Source: Betaproteobacteria bacterium (lineage in GTDB: Bacteria; Pseudomonadota; Gammaproteobacteria; Burkholderiales; SG8-41). Taken from it: 10,615 bases of DNA. Shown here piece by piece: positions 1 to 9,400 of the stretch. Numbering within the stretch: position 1 is the stretch's first letter; each line of letters begins with the position of its first letter. The stretch spans positions 1 to 10,615 of the forward strand of contig JACOVL010000058.1 in the NCBI GenBank assembly GCA_016177355.1. The letters run 5' to 3'. A program made the translations under genes and the position numbers. The notes beneath the pieces are model-generated. The model did no database searches and had not been told where the DNA came from. It saw only the letters and a list, made by a program, of their open reading frames with translations.

Positions 1-1
1 C

Positions 2-1858
<1,857 letters not shown>

Positions 1859-1951
1859 ACTTCGCGCGATATTGACTCCGTCGCGACCCTGGCGTAAAAA
1901 GGGATCAGGTTTGCACGACACCCCGTTGCCAGTACCGGGGCGCGGGATCAT

Positions 1952-1974
1952 CGAACGTCCGGGCGAACGTCTGG
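1952..1974. repeat. Short direct repeat CGAACGTCYGG x2
   Basis: CGAACGTCCGG at 1952-1962 and CGAACGTCTGG at 1964-1974 match at 10 of 11 positions with a 12-bp period, about one helical turn. Such spacing can suit a DNA-binding protein, but there is no promoter or gene start next to it, so it may be chance or the remains of a duplication. Confidence 0.4.
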
Positions 1975-2032
1975 ATATCGATCGTCACGAGTTGCGGTCG
2001 TACGCCGAAACTTGCGCAGGCCCGATGCGGTG

Positions 2033-2093
2033 AGATGCCGCTCGCAAAAGTGTGCCGCTCTCCGGCGGCACTTCGCCGGGTCATCCGGCATCT
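2033..2093. other. Nested inverted repeats, possible structured 3' UTR or small RNA
   Basis: AGATGCCG at 2033-2040 is the exact reverse complement of CGGCATCT at 2086-2093. Between them sit a 7-bp hairpin (2052-2071) and a smaller stem, GCCGG/CCGGC at 2075-2079 and 2085-2089, which competes with the outer stem. The outer stem abuts the terminator at 2094. A closed stem enclosing a hairpin and followed directly by an intrinsic terminator is how many small RNAs and 3' UTR-derived RNAs end. No promoter upstream is evident, so a processed clpB 3' end is the simpler reading. I do not recognise a known RNA family. Confidence 0.35.
2052..2071 (-). terminator. Hairpin, possible backup terminator for the minus-strand operon
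   Basis: GTGCCGC (2052-2058) pairs perfectly with GCGGCAC (2065-2071) across a 6-nt loop. Read on the minus strand the stem is followed by ACTTTTG, a weak T tract, so it could catch transcripts that read past the main terminator at 2094-2120. On the plus strand no T run follows, so there it would only be an RNA structure. Confidence 0.4.
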
Positions 2094-2120
2094 AAAGCCC
2101 CGCTCTCATGCGGGGCTTTT
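2094..2120. terminator. Bidirectional Rho-independent terminator
   Basis: AAAGCCCCGC (2094-2103) pairs with GCGGGGCTTT (2110-2119) over 10 bp with the 6-nt loop TCTCAT, and T2120 extends the plus-strand tract to four T. The A-rich and T-rich arms let it work on both strands. It lies 3 bases beyond the stop codon of the minus-strand lipocalin gene and about 235 bases beyond the clpB stop, as expected between convergent transcription units. Confidence 0.88.
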
Positions 2121-2123
2121 CAT

Positions 2124-3263
2124 TCAGAGATTCGGCCGCCGCCAGTAGCCGGTGAGCTCGAGGTAGCCGCGGCCCGCCGGCTTGCCCTCCACGAAGGCGC
2201 GGGCGGCGCCTTCCCAGTAGATGGTCCCGGTCGATCTGCGGGTGTCGTGCTCCTGGTCGTCGAAGAGCGGCTCGATGGCGATTTCCAGGTCGCCCGCTTT
2301 CACGGTCCACGACACGGGGTAATCGGCGCCGGTGCGAGGCGAGCGCCAGGTGCGTCTCGGTGTGAAACGGATTTCGTCCGGCGCGAACACCCTGGCTATT
2401 CCGTCCGCGCGGCGCAACGCGCCGCCGGCCCAGTAGCTGCCGCCTTGCCGATCACGCATGCGGAAGGCCATGAGCGCCGAGCCGTCGTCGAGGTTGATGC
2501 CGACCCAGTCCCAGCCGACGGCGTCCTGCTCCATGTATTGTGACGACCACTCGTGGTCGAGCCAGGCGCTGCCGGCGACCTGCCGCTGCTTGCCGTCGCG
2601 CGCGAGCATCCCGCTCACCTTGAGCTGGGGCAGGCTGTAGTAATAGCTCGCCGATTCCTGCGCCGGGCCCTTGCGGCTCAACCCGTTCTCGCCCTGAAGC
2701 AGAGGCGGCTGCGTCGGCACGAAAGCGAGGTCGAGCTGGAAATCCCGCGCTGACAGCCGCGCGCGATAGTAGCGGCCCAGCTGCTCGATTAGCCAGTCGT
2801 CCACCCATACCCGCGTGCGGCCCTGTTCCGCGCCCGCCAGCTCGAAGCCGGCGCGCGCCGCGCGCTGCGCGTGCAAGAGTTTTCCGTGCGCGGGATCGGA
2901 GAGCGCGGCATGCGCGATCATGATCTGGCGCGGCGCGAATGCGCTCGGATTGTCGTGCTTCAGATCCGGCCGCGCGCGGAAGAACGTCACCTGGAAGCCG
3001 AGCGGCCTCCCGGCGTCCTCCAGCCAGCCGGTGACGTACCACCACTCGAGGCGGAACTCCGGATGGCTGCCCTCGTCCTGCGGGAACTGCAACCGGTAGC
3101 CCGGGACGACAGGGGCAAACGGCGTGACGGGGTGACGAAGTGACGAAGTGACGGATGATGGCTGACCCGTGACCTGCGAGGAGGCATTTGGTGTCACCAG
3201 GAGTCCGGTCAGCCACGCCAGCGTCCGCCGTCTTTTCAGGAAGTTGATCTTATCGGCGTTCAT
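2124..3263 (-). CDS. Exported lipocalin-like protein of the CrtC/AttH (DUF2006) family
   Basis: A 379-residue protein. Residues 1-30 look like an export signal: a basic KRRR stretch at 10-13, a short apolar segment LAWLTGLLV at 15-23, then NASSQ. The RR-T-L order weakly resembles a Tat signal, and there is no lipobox cysteine. The conserved domain starts near residue 55 with hallmark EWWYVTG (73-79), then GSAWLDHEW (231-239), GWDWVGINLDDG (250-261), YWEGA (349-353) and a C-terminal GRGYLELTGY (364-373). This is the two-barrel calycin layout of hydroxyneurosporene synthase-like and AttH proteins. AttH homologues usually follow an ABC ATPase and FtsX-type permease, as here; their role is unproven and a lipid-related one has been proposed from structure. 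No carotenoid genes are nearby, so CrtC activity is unlikely. ATG at 3261-3263 follows the permease stop by 18 nt, with only a weak GAAGAA as ribosome site. Residues 37-47 come from a tandem DNA repeat. Confidence 0.88.
   Translation of the reverse strand: MNADKINFLKRRRTLAWLTGLLVTPNASSQVTGQPSSVTSSLRHPVTPFAPVVPGYRLQFPQDEGSHPEFRLEWWYVTGWLEDAGRPLGFQVTFFRARPDLKHDNPSAFAPRQIMIAHAALSDPAHGKLLHAQRAARAGFELAGAEQGRTRVWVDDWLIEQLGRYYRARLSARDFQLDLAFVPTQPPLLQGENGLSRKGPAQESASYYYSLPQLKVSGMLARDGKQRQVAGSAWLDHEWSSQYMEQDAVGWDWVGINLDDGSALMAFRMRDRQGGSYWAGGALRRADGIARVFAPDEIRFTPRRTWRSPRTGADYPVSWTVKAGDLEIAIEPLFDDQEHDTRRSTGTIYWEGAARAFVEGKPAGRGYLELTGYWRRPNL
3124..3155. repeat. Tandem repeat, four units of GTGACGRR, inside the lipocalin gene
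   Basis: Four adjacent 8-bp units are visible on the plus strand: GTGACGGG, GTGACGAA, GTGACGAA and GTGACGGA. On the coding (minus) strand the unit reads TYCGTCAC and encodes residues 37-47 (SVTSSLRHPVT), between the export signal and the lipocalin domain. Because 8 is not a multiple of 3, the units are read in all three frames, and gain or loss of one unit would shift the frame for the entire domain. As assembled, the frame is intact. Confidence 0.9.
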
Positions 3264-3281
3264 CGGCGGCTGATCGTTCTT

Positions 3282-5789
3282 CTACCAGTCCTCGCGCACC
3301 GCGCGCACCACGTCGTCGTCCATCGCCGCGCGTCCGCTCCACATCGCCGTCAGCGCCGCTGCGGCGACGATCAGCGCGGCGAGACCCGCGAGCGCCGGCC
3401 ACGGCGGGTGCACCTCCATGCTCCAGTGAAAGGACTGGCGGTTGACGACATCCACGAGGATGAGGCTCACCATCCACCCCACCGCGAGCCCGAACGCGAC
3501 GCCGAGCCCCGCGGTGAGCGCGCCTTCACTACCGAGCATCGCTCCCACCTCGCGCCGCGTCATGCCGACGTGGCGCAGCACGCCGAACTCGCGCCGCCGC
3601 GCCAGGGCTTGCGCGCCGAAGCTCACGCTTACACCGAAGAGGCCGATCAATACGGCTGCAAATTCAATCACATACGTAATGGCGAAGGTGCGGTCGAAAA
3701 GCGCGAGGGAAGCGGCGCGCACCTCCCGCGTCGTCGCGATCTCGATGCTTTCGTCGGCGCCGACGTGCTCGCGCAACGCACTTGCGACGTCGGCCGGGCC
3801 CACGCCGGACGCCAGCCACACGGCGGCATCGTTCGCCAGCCGGTCGCCGGTGATCCCGATGTACAGCTCGCGGTCGATGGCGATGGCGCCGCCTTGCCGG
3901 GCGTAGTCGCGCCACACGCCGGCGACCGTGTAGAGTAGCGGCCGGTCGCCGATCGGCAGCCGCACTTTATCGCCCGGGCGCATCCCGTAGAGATCAGCGG
4001 CCACTTCCGAGACCCACACCGGCGGCGGTTCGTTCGGACGCGGCACGAGCGGCGGAGCGTTCAGGGGCAGTACCTTGTCCGCGGTGCCGGCGGTTACCGG
4101 ACGCGCGAGCAGGATCACCGGCGGGCGCTCGGGCCCGAGCAGCAGGTTCTGGCCGCGCAGGAACTCCACGCGCCCGACGCCGGGCGTAGCGGCGATGCGG
4201 GCCTGCACTTCGGGTGTGAGAAAGCCGGTCTCGCCGCTGCGCGCCGCGCGCAGATAGAGGTCGGCGGGCAACATGCGTCCGAGCCATGCCTCGAGCGAGA
4301 CGCGGAACGAGCTCACCATGATCAGCATCGAGACCATGAGGCTGAAGCTGATGACGATGGCCGCAATGCCGATCGCGGTCTGGCGCGGCGTAGCCTTGAT
4401 TTGCGCGATACCGATGGCTGCCACGCCTGCCCGCGGGACCGGGACGCAGGCGAGCGAGAAGGCGGCAAGGCGCGGCATGAGGAGCACCGTGCCGAGCAGG
4501 ATGAGCCCGATGGCGGCGTAGCCGGCGAGCGGCAGGCCGTCGATCGCCGGCAACCGGGCGAGCAGCGCGCCCGCACCGGCCGCGGCGAGGCCCCAATACG
4601 CGGTGCCGGGCTTGCCGGGACCTTCCTCTTCGTCCCCTGCGCGCAGCGCGCGGGCCGGCGGACGGTACGCCGCTTCCAGCGCGGGCGCGGTGGCGCCGAG
4701 CACCGCAAACAGCACGCCGAGCAGGAAAAAAAAGGCGAGCGTACGCGGATCCGCGGTCAGGCCGATCTCCACGCTGCGGAAGTAGCCGGCGCCGAGATCG
4801 GCGCCGACGAACGTCACCGCGTAGCGCGCGAGCTCGTAGCCGAGTCCGACGCCCAGCGCGGCGCCGAGCACGCCGATCGCGGCGCCTTCCGCAGCGAGCC
4901 ACGCGGCCAGATGCCGGCGCGTCACGCCGAGCACGCGCATCAGGGCAAGCTGCGTGCGGCGGCGGAGGAGCGCCAGCACTTGCGATGAAAACACGAGGAA
5001 CGCGCCGGTGAACAGCGCGATCAGCGCCAGCATCTCGAGGTTGAGGCGGTAGGCGCGCGACAGGCTCGCGCCACGCCGGGCTTCCGTATCCGGCGTCGTG
5101 GCGTGCACGCCGGGCGGCAGCATCGTTTGCAGCTCGCGGCGGAACGATTCGACGTCCACGCCGGACTTGAGCTTCAAGTCCATGCGATCGAGCCGGCCCA
5201 GGCGCGCGAGCCGCCACTGCGCCGACGCGACGTCCATGACGCCGATGCGCTGGCGGTACGACCCTTCCGGCAGCAGCCCGATCACCTTGAGGGCAACCGG
5301 CCGCGTGCCCACCTGCAGCGTCAGGTTGTCGCCGGCTTTCACGCCCAGCCACCGCGCCGCGGCGGGACTCAGCAGGATGGCGTCCGCATCGAACGATTCG
5401 AGTGTCAGCCCGGTGCGCTCGGGCAGCAGAGCCGGCTGCACATCCGCCGCGCGCATCAAATCCATGCCTATGATTTTCAAGGATTCTTTATGACCGTATC
5501 GAGGGACTTCGGCCTCTACTGATGGGTTTATCGCGGTCACTTGCGGCAAGCGCGCGATGCGCGGGTAGAGCGCCTCGTCGAACCCCGCGCGCGGCCCGCG
5601 CACCACGAGATCGGCTTCCCCGGCGAGATGACGCGCGGCGATCCCGAATTCGTTGACGGCGCTCGAGTTCACGAGGTGAACCGCGACGCCGAGCGCGACG
5701 CCCAGTGCAATGGCAATGATCGCCAGCAGCGTGCGCCCGGCGTTTTCGCGGAACGCCCCGGCAACCAGCACGTGCGCAACGGCGGTCAT
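3282..5789 (-). CDS. FtsX/MacB-type ABC transporter permease with two transmembrane units
   Basis: An 835-residue inner-membrane protein with two FtsX-like halves. Half one: TM near 20-40, periplasmic domain about 45-250, TMs near 252-275, 300-325 and 350-372. A linker with two probable helices (about 398-411 and 424-446) leads to half two: TM near 470-493, periplasmic domain about 500-695, TMs near 702-727, 750-778 and 798-817. Each half has the cytoplasmic motif LR.LG.TRR..A before its third helix (ALMRVLGVTRR 282-292, GVLRHVGMTRR 736-746), where coupling to the ATPase is expected. Such type VII ABC permeases generally drive periplasmic work on lipoproteins, lipids or peptides and are not classical pumps. 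Size and layout resemble YbbP and what would be AttF plus AttG in one chain. The ATG overlaps the ATPase stop (ATGA) and lacks its own ribosome site, implying coupled translation. An 8-T tract lies at residues 353-355. Confidence 0.93.
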   Translation of the reverse strand: MTAVAHVLVAGAFRENAGRTLLAIIAIALGVALGVAVHLVNSSAVNEFGIAARHLAGEADLVVRGPRAGFDEALYPRIARLPQVTAINPSVEAEVPRYGHKESLKIIGMDLMRAADVQPALLPERTGLTLESFDADAILLSPAAARWLGVKAGDNLTLQVGTRPVALKVIGLLPEGSYRQRIGVMDVASAQWRLARLGRLDRMDLKLKSGVDVESFRRELQTMLPPGVHATTPDTEARRGASLSRAYRLNLEMLALIALFTGAFLVFSSQVLALLRRRTQLALMRVLGVTRRHLAAWLAAEGAAIGVLGAALGVGLGYELARYAVTFVGADLGAGYFRSVEIGLTADPRTLAFFFLLGVLFAVLGATAPALEAAYRPPARALRAGDEEEGPGKPGTAYWGLAAAGAGALLARLPAIDGLPLAGYAAIGLILLGTVLLMPRLAAFSLACVPVPRAGVAAIGIAQIKATPRQTAIGIAAIVISFSLMVSMLIMVSSFRVSLEAWLGRMLPADLYLRAARSGETGFLTPEVQARIAATPGVGRVEFLRGQNLLLGPERPPVILLARPVTAGTADKVLPLNAPPLVPRPNEPPPVWVSEVAADLYGMRPGDKVRLPIGDRPLLYTVAGVWRDYARQGGAIAIDRELYIGITGDRLANDAAVWLASGVGPADVASALREHVGADESIEIATTREVRAASLALFDRTFAITYVIEFAAVLIGLFGVSVSFGAQALARRREFGVLRHVGMTRREVGAMLGSEGALTAGLGVAFGLAVGWMVSLILVDVVNRQSFHWSMEVHPPWPALAGLAALIVAAAALTAMWSGRAAMDDDVVRAVREDW
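4726..4733. repeat. Homopolymer A8 (T8 on the coding strand) in the permease gene
   Basis: Eight A on the plus strand give T8 in the mRNA sense, encoding F353-F355 (TTT TTT TTC) of a transmembrane helix in LAFFFLLGVL. I saw no equally long homopolymer elsewhere in this GC-rich window. It is a plausible site for replication or transcription slippage and for sequencing error; the frame is open as given. Confidence 0.85.
5786..5789 (-). promoter_or_regulatory. ATGA stop/start overlap, translational coupling of ATPase and permease
   Basis: The ATPase stop TGA (5788-5786) and the permease ATG (5789-5787) share bases. The sequence just upstream of the ATG on the minus strand (GCCCACGCCGCGCGTC) holds no Shine-Dalgarno motif, so permease translation probably depends on ribosomes finishing the ATPase. 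This suits subunits of one complex. Confidence 0.8.
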
Positions 5790-6460
5790 GACGCGCGGCG
5801 TGGGCGCAGCCCGTTGGCGGTCAGCACGAGCACGCGGTCGGCGGTCGCGGCGGCGGCGGCGGAGTGGGTGACGATGATGCCCGCGCCGCTCTCGCGCTTC
5901 ACCTGTTCGCGCAGCAGCGCCAGCACCTGCGCGGCGGAGTCCGCGTCGAGATTGCCGGTCGGCTCGTCGGCGAGCAGCAGCAGCGGCTGGTGCACGAGCG
6001 CGCGGGCGATGGCCGCGCGCTGCATCTCGCCGCCCGACAACTCACGCGGTCGGCTCGCCGCCGCGTCGGCCAGCCCGACGGCGGCGAGCATGTCACCGAC
6101 GCGCCGCTTCGTCTGCGAGCGGGGCGTTCCGGCGAGGGATAGCGGCAGCGCGACGTTTTGCGCCACCGTGAGATGCGGCAGGAGGTGAAAGGCCTGGAAT
6201 ACGAAACCCATGCGGTCGCGGCGCAGCAGCGTGCGAGCGTCGTCGTCCAGCGTGGTGACTCCGGTGCCGTCGAGCGAAACGGTCCCGCTGTCCGGCGTGT
6301 CGAGCCCGGCGATGAGGTTGAGCAGGGTGGATTTGCCGACGCCGGACTCGCCCATGATGGCGACGTATTCGCCGCGCGCGACGTGGAGCTCGATTCCGCG
6401 CAGCACCGCGCGCGGCCGCGTGCCGCCGTACGACTTGGAAAGCCCGCGGAGGGTGAGCAT
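5786..6460 (-). CDS. ABC transporter ATP-binding protein (LolD/MacB/AttE-like)
   Basis: A 224-residue cytoplasmic nucleotide-binding subunit that would dimerise and power the permease encoded next. Motifs, numbered from the ATG at 6460: Walker A GESGVGKST 37-45, Q-loop Q89 (in FVFQAFHLLP), ABC signature LSGGEMQR 141-148, Walker B LLLLADEP 160-167, D-loop GNLDA, and H-loop H199. After H199 comes SAAAAAT where many relatives have an aspartate. FQAFHLLP and LSGGEMQR are typical of the subfamily that serves FtsX-type permeases. A TTG at 6481 would add seven residues (MAPKIGG), but family members usually begin two to five residues before the LxxLxKxY strand, and AGGCGGA lies just before the ATG, so I chose the ATG. 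It starts 30 nt after the c-di-GMP gene stop and overlaps the permease by 4 nt. Confidence 0.93.
   Translation of the reverse strand: MLTLRGLSKSYGGTRPRAVLRGIELHVARGEYVAIMGESGVGKSTLLNLIAGLDTPDSGTVSLDGTGVTTLDDDARTLLRRDRMGFVFQAFHLLPHLTVAQNVALPLSLAGTPRSQTKRRVGDMLAAVGLADAAASRPRELSGGEMQRAAIARALVHQPLLLLADEPTGNLDADSAAQVLALLREQVKRESGAGIIVTHSAAAAATADRVLVLTANGLRPRRAS
5848..5862. repeat. Trinucleotide run (CGG)5 encoding an alanine stretch
   Basis: Five CGG units on the plus strand encode the alanine run after the H-loop histidine in the ABC ATPase (THSAAAAATADR). Length changes would stay in frame and only alter a helix start. It is probably a by-product of GC-rich alanine codons. Confidence 0.7.
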
Positions 6461-6462
6461 TC

Positions 6463-6477
6463 CGCCTATTTTAGGCG
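6463..6477 (-). promoter_or_regulatory. Small hairpin over the ATPase ribosome-binding region
   Basis: CGCCTA (6463-6468) and TAGGCG (6472-6477) form a 6-bp stem with a 3-nt loop. On the minus strand the 3' arm plus the next bases form AGGCGGA directly before the ATG at 6460, so the stem would hide the presumed ribosome site. The same bases contain TAAAAT, a 5-of-6 match to a sigma-70 -10 box, but I see no acceptable -35 at 16-18 bp. A local promoter is therefore weakly supported, and co-transcription with the upstream gene is at least as likely. Confidence 0.35.
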
Positions 6478-6490
6478 CCAACCCCTGGTA

Positions 6491-9400
6491 TCAGCGCGAT
6501 GAGCGCACTTCGCTGGGAGCGAGATTGTTCCGCAGCAGATGAACCAGCTCGGCCTCCGGCAGGGGCCTGCTGAAATAGTATCCCTGCACTTCATCGCAAT
6601 CGTAGTCGCGCAGGAAGCCGAGCTGCTCTTCGGTTTCCACCCCTTCCGCGACCACCTTGAGTCTCAGGCTGTGGGCCATCGCGATGATCGCCCGGGTGAT
6701 CGCGGCATCGTCGCTGTCCCCCGGCAGGTCCTGGATGAACGAGCGGTCGATCTTCACGCTGTCTATCGGGAAGCGCTTGAGGTAATTCAGCGACGAGTAG
6801 CCGGTGCCGAAATCATCAATCGAAAGATGTATCCCCATGGCCTTCAGGCTGTTCAGCAGTTTCACCGCGTGCTCCGGATTGTGCATCACCATGCTTTCGG
6901 TGATCTCGAATTCCAGCGCAGTCGGATCCAGTCCGGTCTCGTTCAGCACTCTCGCCACGTCCTGCAACAGGTTTTCGTGAGCGAACTGGCGTGCCGACAG
7001 GTTCACCGCGATACGCAGCGGCGGCAACCCCTTTCCCTGCCACGACTTGCTCCGGGCGCAGGCGGTCTTCAGCACCCATTCGCCGATCGGCACGATCAGG
7101 CCGGTTTCCTCCGCCAGCGGGATGAACTGCGCCGGCGGGACCAGCTCCTTGGCCGGCTGCTGCCAGCGCACCAGCGCCTCCACCCCGGTGATGCGCCCGC
7201 TGCCGATATCGAGCCGCGGCTGGTAATGGAGCAGGAACTCGTTGCGCTCCAGCGCTCGGCGCAGGCCGGATTCCAGCGCCAGACGCTCGAGCGAATGGAC
7301 GTTGATCTGCGCCGAGTAGAACTGGTAATTGTTCTTGCCCTGTTCCTTGGCGCGGTACATCGAGATGTCGGCGTTCTTCAGCAGGGTCTGCATGTCCTCG
7401 CTGTCGTCGGGATAGGTGCTGATGCCGATGCTCGCGGTGATGTGAAATTCCTGCGAGTCGAGGATGAAGGGGTTGGCGACGGCGGTAAGGATTTTCTGCG
7501 CCACCGCGGCGACATCCACGGTCTGGGGCAGCCCCTCGATCAGCACGACGAACTCGTCCCCTCCAAGGCGGCCCACGGTGTCGCTTTCGCGCAAGCATCC
7601 GCGCAAACGGTCGGCGACATCCTTGAGCACGCGGTCTCCGGCTTCGTGGCCGAGCGTGTCGTTGATGTTCTTGAAGCGGTCGAGGTCGATGAACAGGATC
7701 GCCAGCGGCTTTTCGTGGCGCCGCGCCTGGGCGAGCGCGTGGCTCAAGCGCTGATTGAACATGCTGCGGTTGGGTAGTCCGGTGAGCTCGTCGTAATGCG
7801 CGAGATGGCGGACGCGCTCCTCCGCCTGCCTGCGCGCCATGAACTGGCCGATCTGGCTGCCGATCGAGCGCGTGCTTTGCACCAGCACCTCGTCGGGCGG
7901 GCGGCTGGCGCGGCTGAAAAACTCCATGACGCCGAGGATGTCATTGCCAAACCGGACCGGGAACGCAAAAGCACCATGCAGCCCCGCTTTTGCCGCGAGA
8001 GGTCCGCGCCGGAAACTCGCGTCCCGGGTCACATCGGTGATCCATACCGGTTCGCCGCTGGTCCGTGCGCGCCTGATCAGGCCGCCCGTCGTTCGCTGCG
8101 GGTGCTCGGACCAGCGGCCGAGCGCCACGAATTCCATGACTTCGGCGGACGGCACGCTCCAGGTCCCGGCACGCACGCCCGCCTGCTGGTGCTCGTCCCA
8201 CAGCCAGAGCGCGCCGCACGCGAATCCGAGCGTTTCACAAATGGTCTGGAGGATTTTCGGCATGACTTCTTCCAGCGCCTCGGCTTCGGACAGCAACCGG
8301 GTCACCCCGTGCTCCATCGCCTGCCGCAGTTCCGCCTGTTTGCGCTGGGTGATGTCGGTGATCGTGGTGACGACGCCGGAGGGCGCCGTGTCCGATTCCT
8401 CGAACAACGGTTGCGCGCTCATCGTAAGCCAGAGCACGGTGCCGTCCTCCCTGCGCAAACCTATTACCACGCCGGGTTGCGGCTGCCCGGTGCGCAGCGC
8501 CGCGTTGGCCGGGCGCTCGTCATTGGGGAACGCCGAGCCGTCATCGCGGATCGCCTGCCAGTCCGGATCGAAATAGACGTTTCCCCTCATTTGATCGAGG
8601 GAACGGCCGAGGATGCGTTCCGCGCTGGCATTGCAGGCGACGATCCTGGCGTTTTTGTCCCGCAGAATGACGCCTTCCGCTATCGCGGCGATCACCGAGC
8701 GATATCTCGATTCGCTCTCGTCCAGCGCCTTCGCCGCCTGTTTGCGCTCGGTGATGTCCTCGACCACGCTGATCACGTATTGCGGGTTGCCGGCGTCGTC
8801 GCGGACCACGGACATGGTCCGCCGCGCCCATATGATCGCGCCGTCCTTGCGCATGAAACGCTTCTCGCCGATCGCCGAGCCCATCTCGCCGCGGGTAACC
8901 CGGCCCCGGAACGCGGCACCCTGGCCGTAGTCGTCAGGGTGGGTGATGTCCTTGATGGCTTTGCCGATCAGTTCATCGCGCGCGTGGCCGAGCATGTCGC
9001 AGAACTTCTGGTTGACATCGACCAGCACGCCGTTGAGATCGACGCGCGTGATCCCGACCGCCGCGTTTTCAAACATCGCGCGGTAACGTTCTTCGTTCAG
9101 CTTGGTTTCGGTCACGTCCTCGATGACGTGAATGTAGTAGCGGGGCGTGCCATCCGCGCTCCTCGCGACGGATGTGGTGCGCTTGGCCCAGATCACCCTG
9201 CCGTGCTTGCTGACGTAACGTTTCTCCGACAGGAAGGTGTTGATCTTGTTTTCCAGCAGCTGCTGTTCCATATGAGCGTTGGCTGCGACGTCGTCCGGAT
9301 GGCTGATCTCGGCCGCCGGCATCCGCTGCAGTTCCTCCAGGCTGTAGCCGGTCATGTCGAGGAATTTCCGGTTGGCGAGCAGGATCCAGCGATCGAGCGA

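Larger units (their letters stand above)
1859..2093. other. Intergenic region 3' of clpB, no convincing gene
   Basis: About 235 bases lie between the clpB stop and the shared terminator. No reading frame here has a credible start and ribosome site; a frame running 1824-2033 overlaps the clpB end and has no recognisable domain. The stretch holds a motif at 1896-1915 (AAAAAGGGATCAGGTTTGCA), a 12-bp-period direct repeat at 1952-1974, and inverted repeats from 2033 to 2093. It would be the 3' untranslated part of clpB mRNA if transcription ends at 2120. It does not resemble a tRNA or any structured RNA that I recognise. Confidence 0.7.

Noticed and set aside
1859..2120. tRNA or known regulatory RNA in the intergenic region
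   Set aside because: No cloverleaf, no conserved T-loop, and no structured RNA family that I can identify.
2124..3263. Carotenoid 1,2-hydratase (CrtC) function for the lipocalin-like gene
   Set aside because: The fold matches, but the neighbours are an ABC ATPase and FtsX permease with no carotenoid genes, which fits AttH-type proteins better.
3994..5352. 452-codon minus-strand frame inside the permease gene
   Set aside because: It is an out-of-frame reading of the same strand, made mostly of Arg, Ala, Gly and Pro, while the permease frame has clear membrane helices and family motifs.
6461..6481. TTG start for the ABC ATPase adding seven residues
   Set aside because: The GGGG before it is directly adjacent rather than properly spaced, and the family start fits the ATG at 6460.
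6468..6500. Promoter in the 30-nt gap before the ABC ATPase (TAAAAT as -10)
   Set aside because: No -35 hexamer resembling TTGACA at 16-18 bp spacing; noted only under the hairpin entry.
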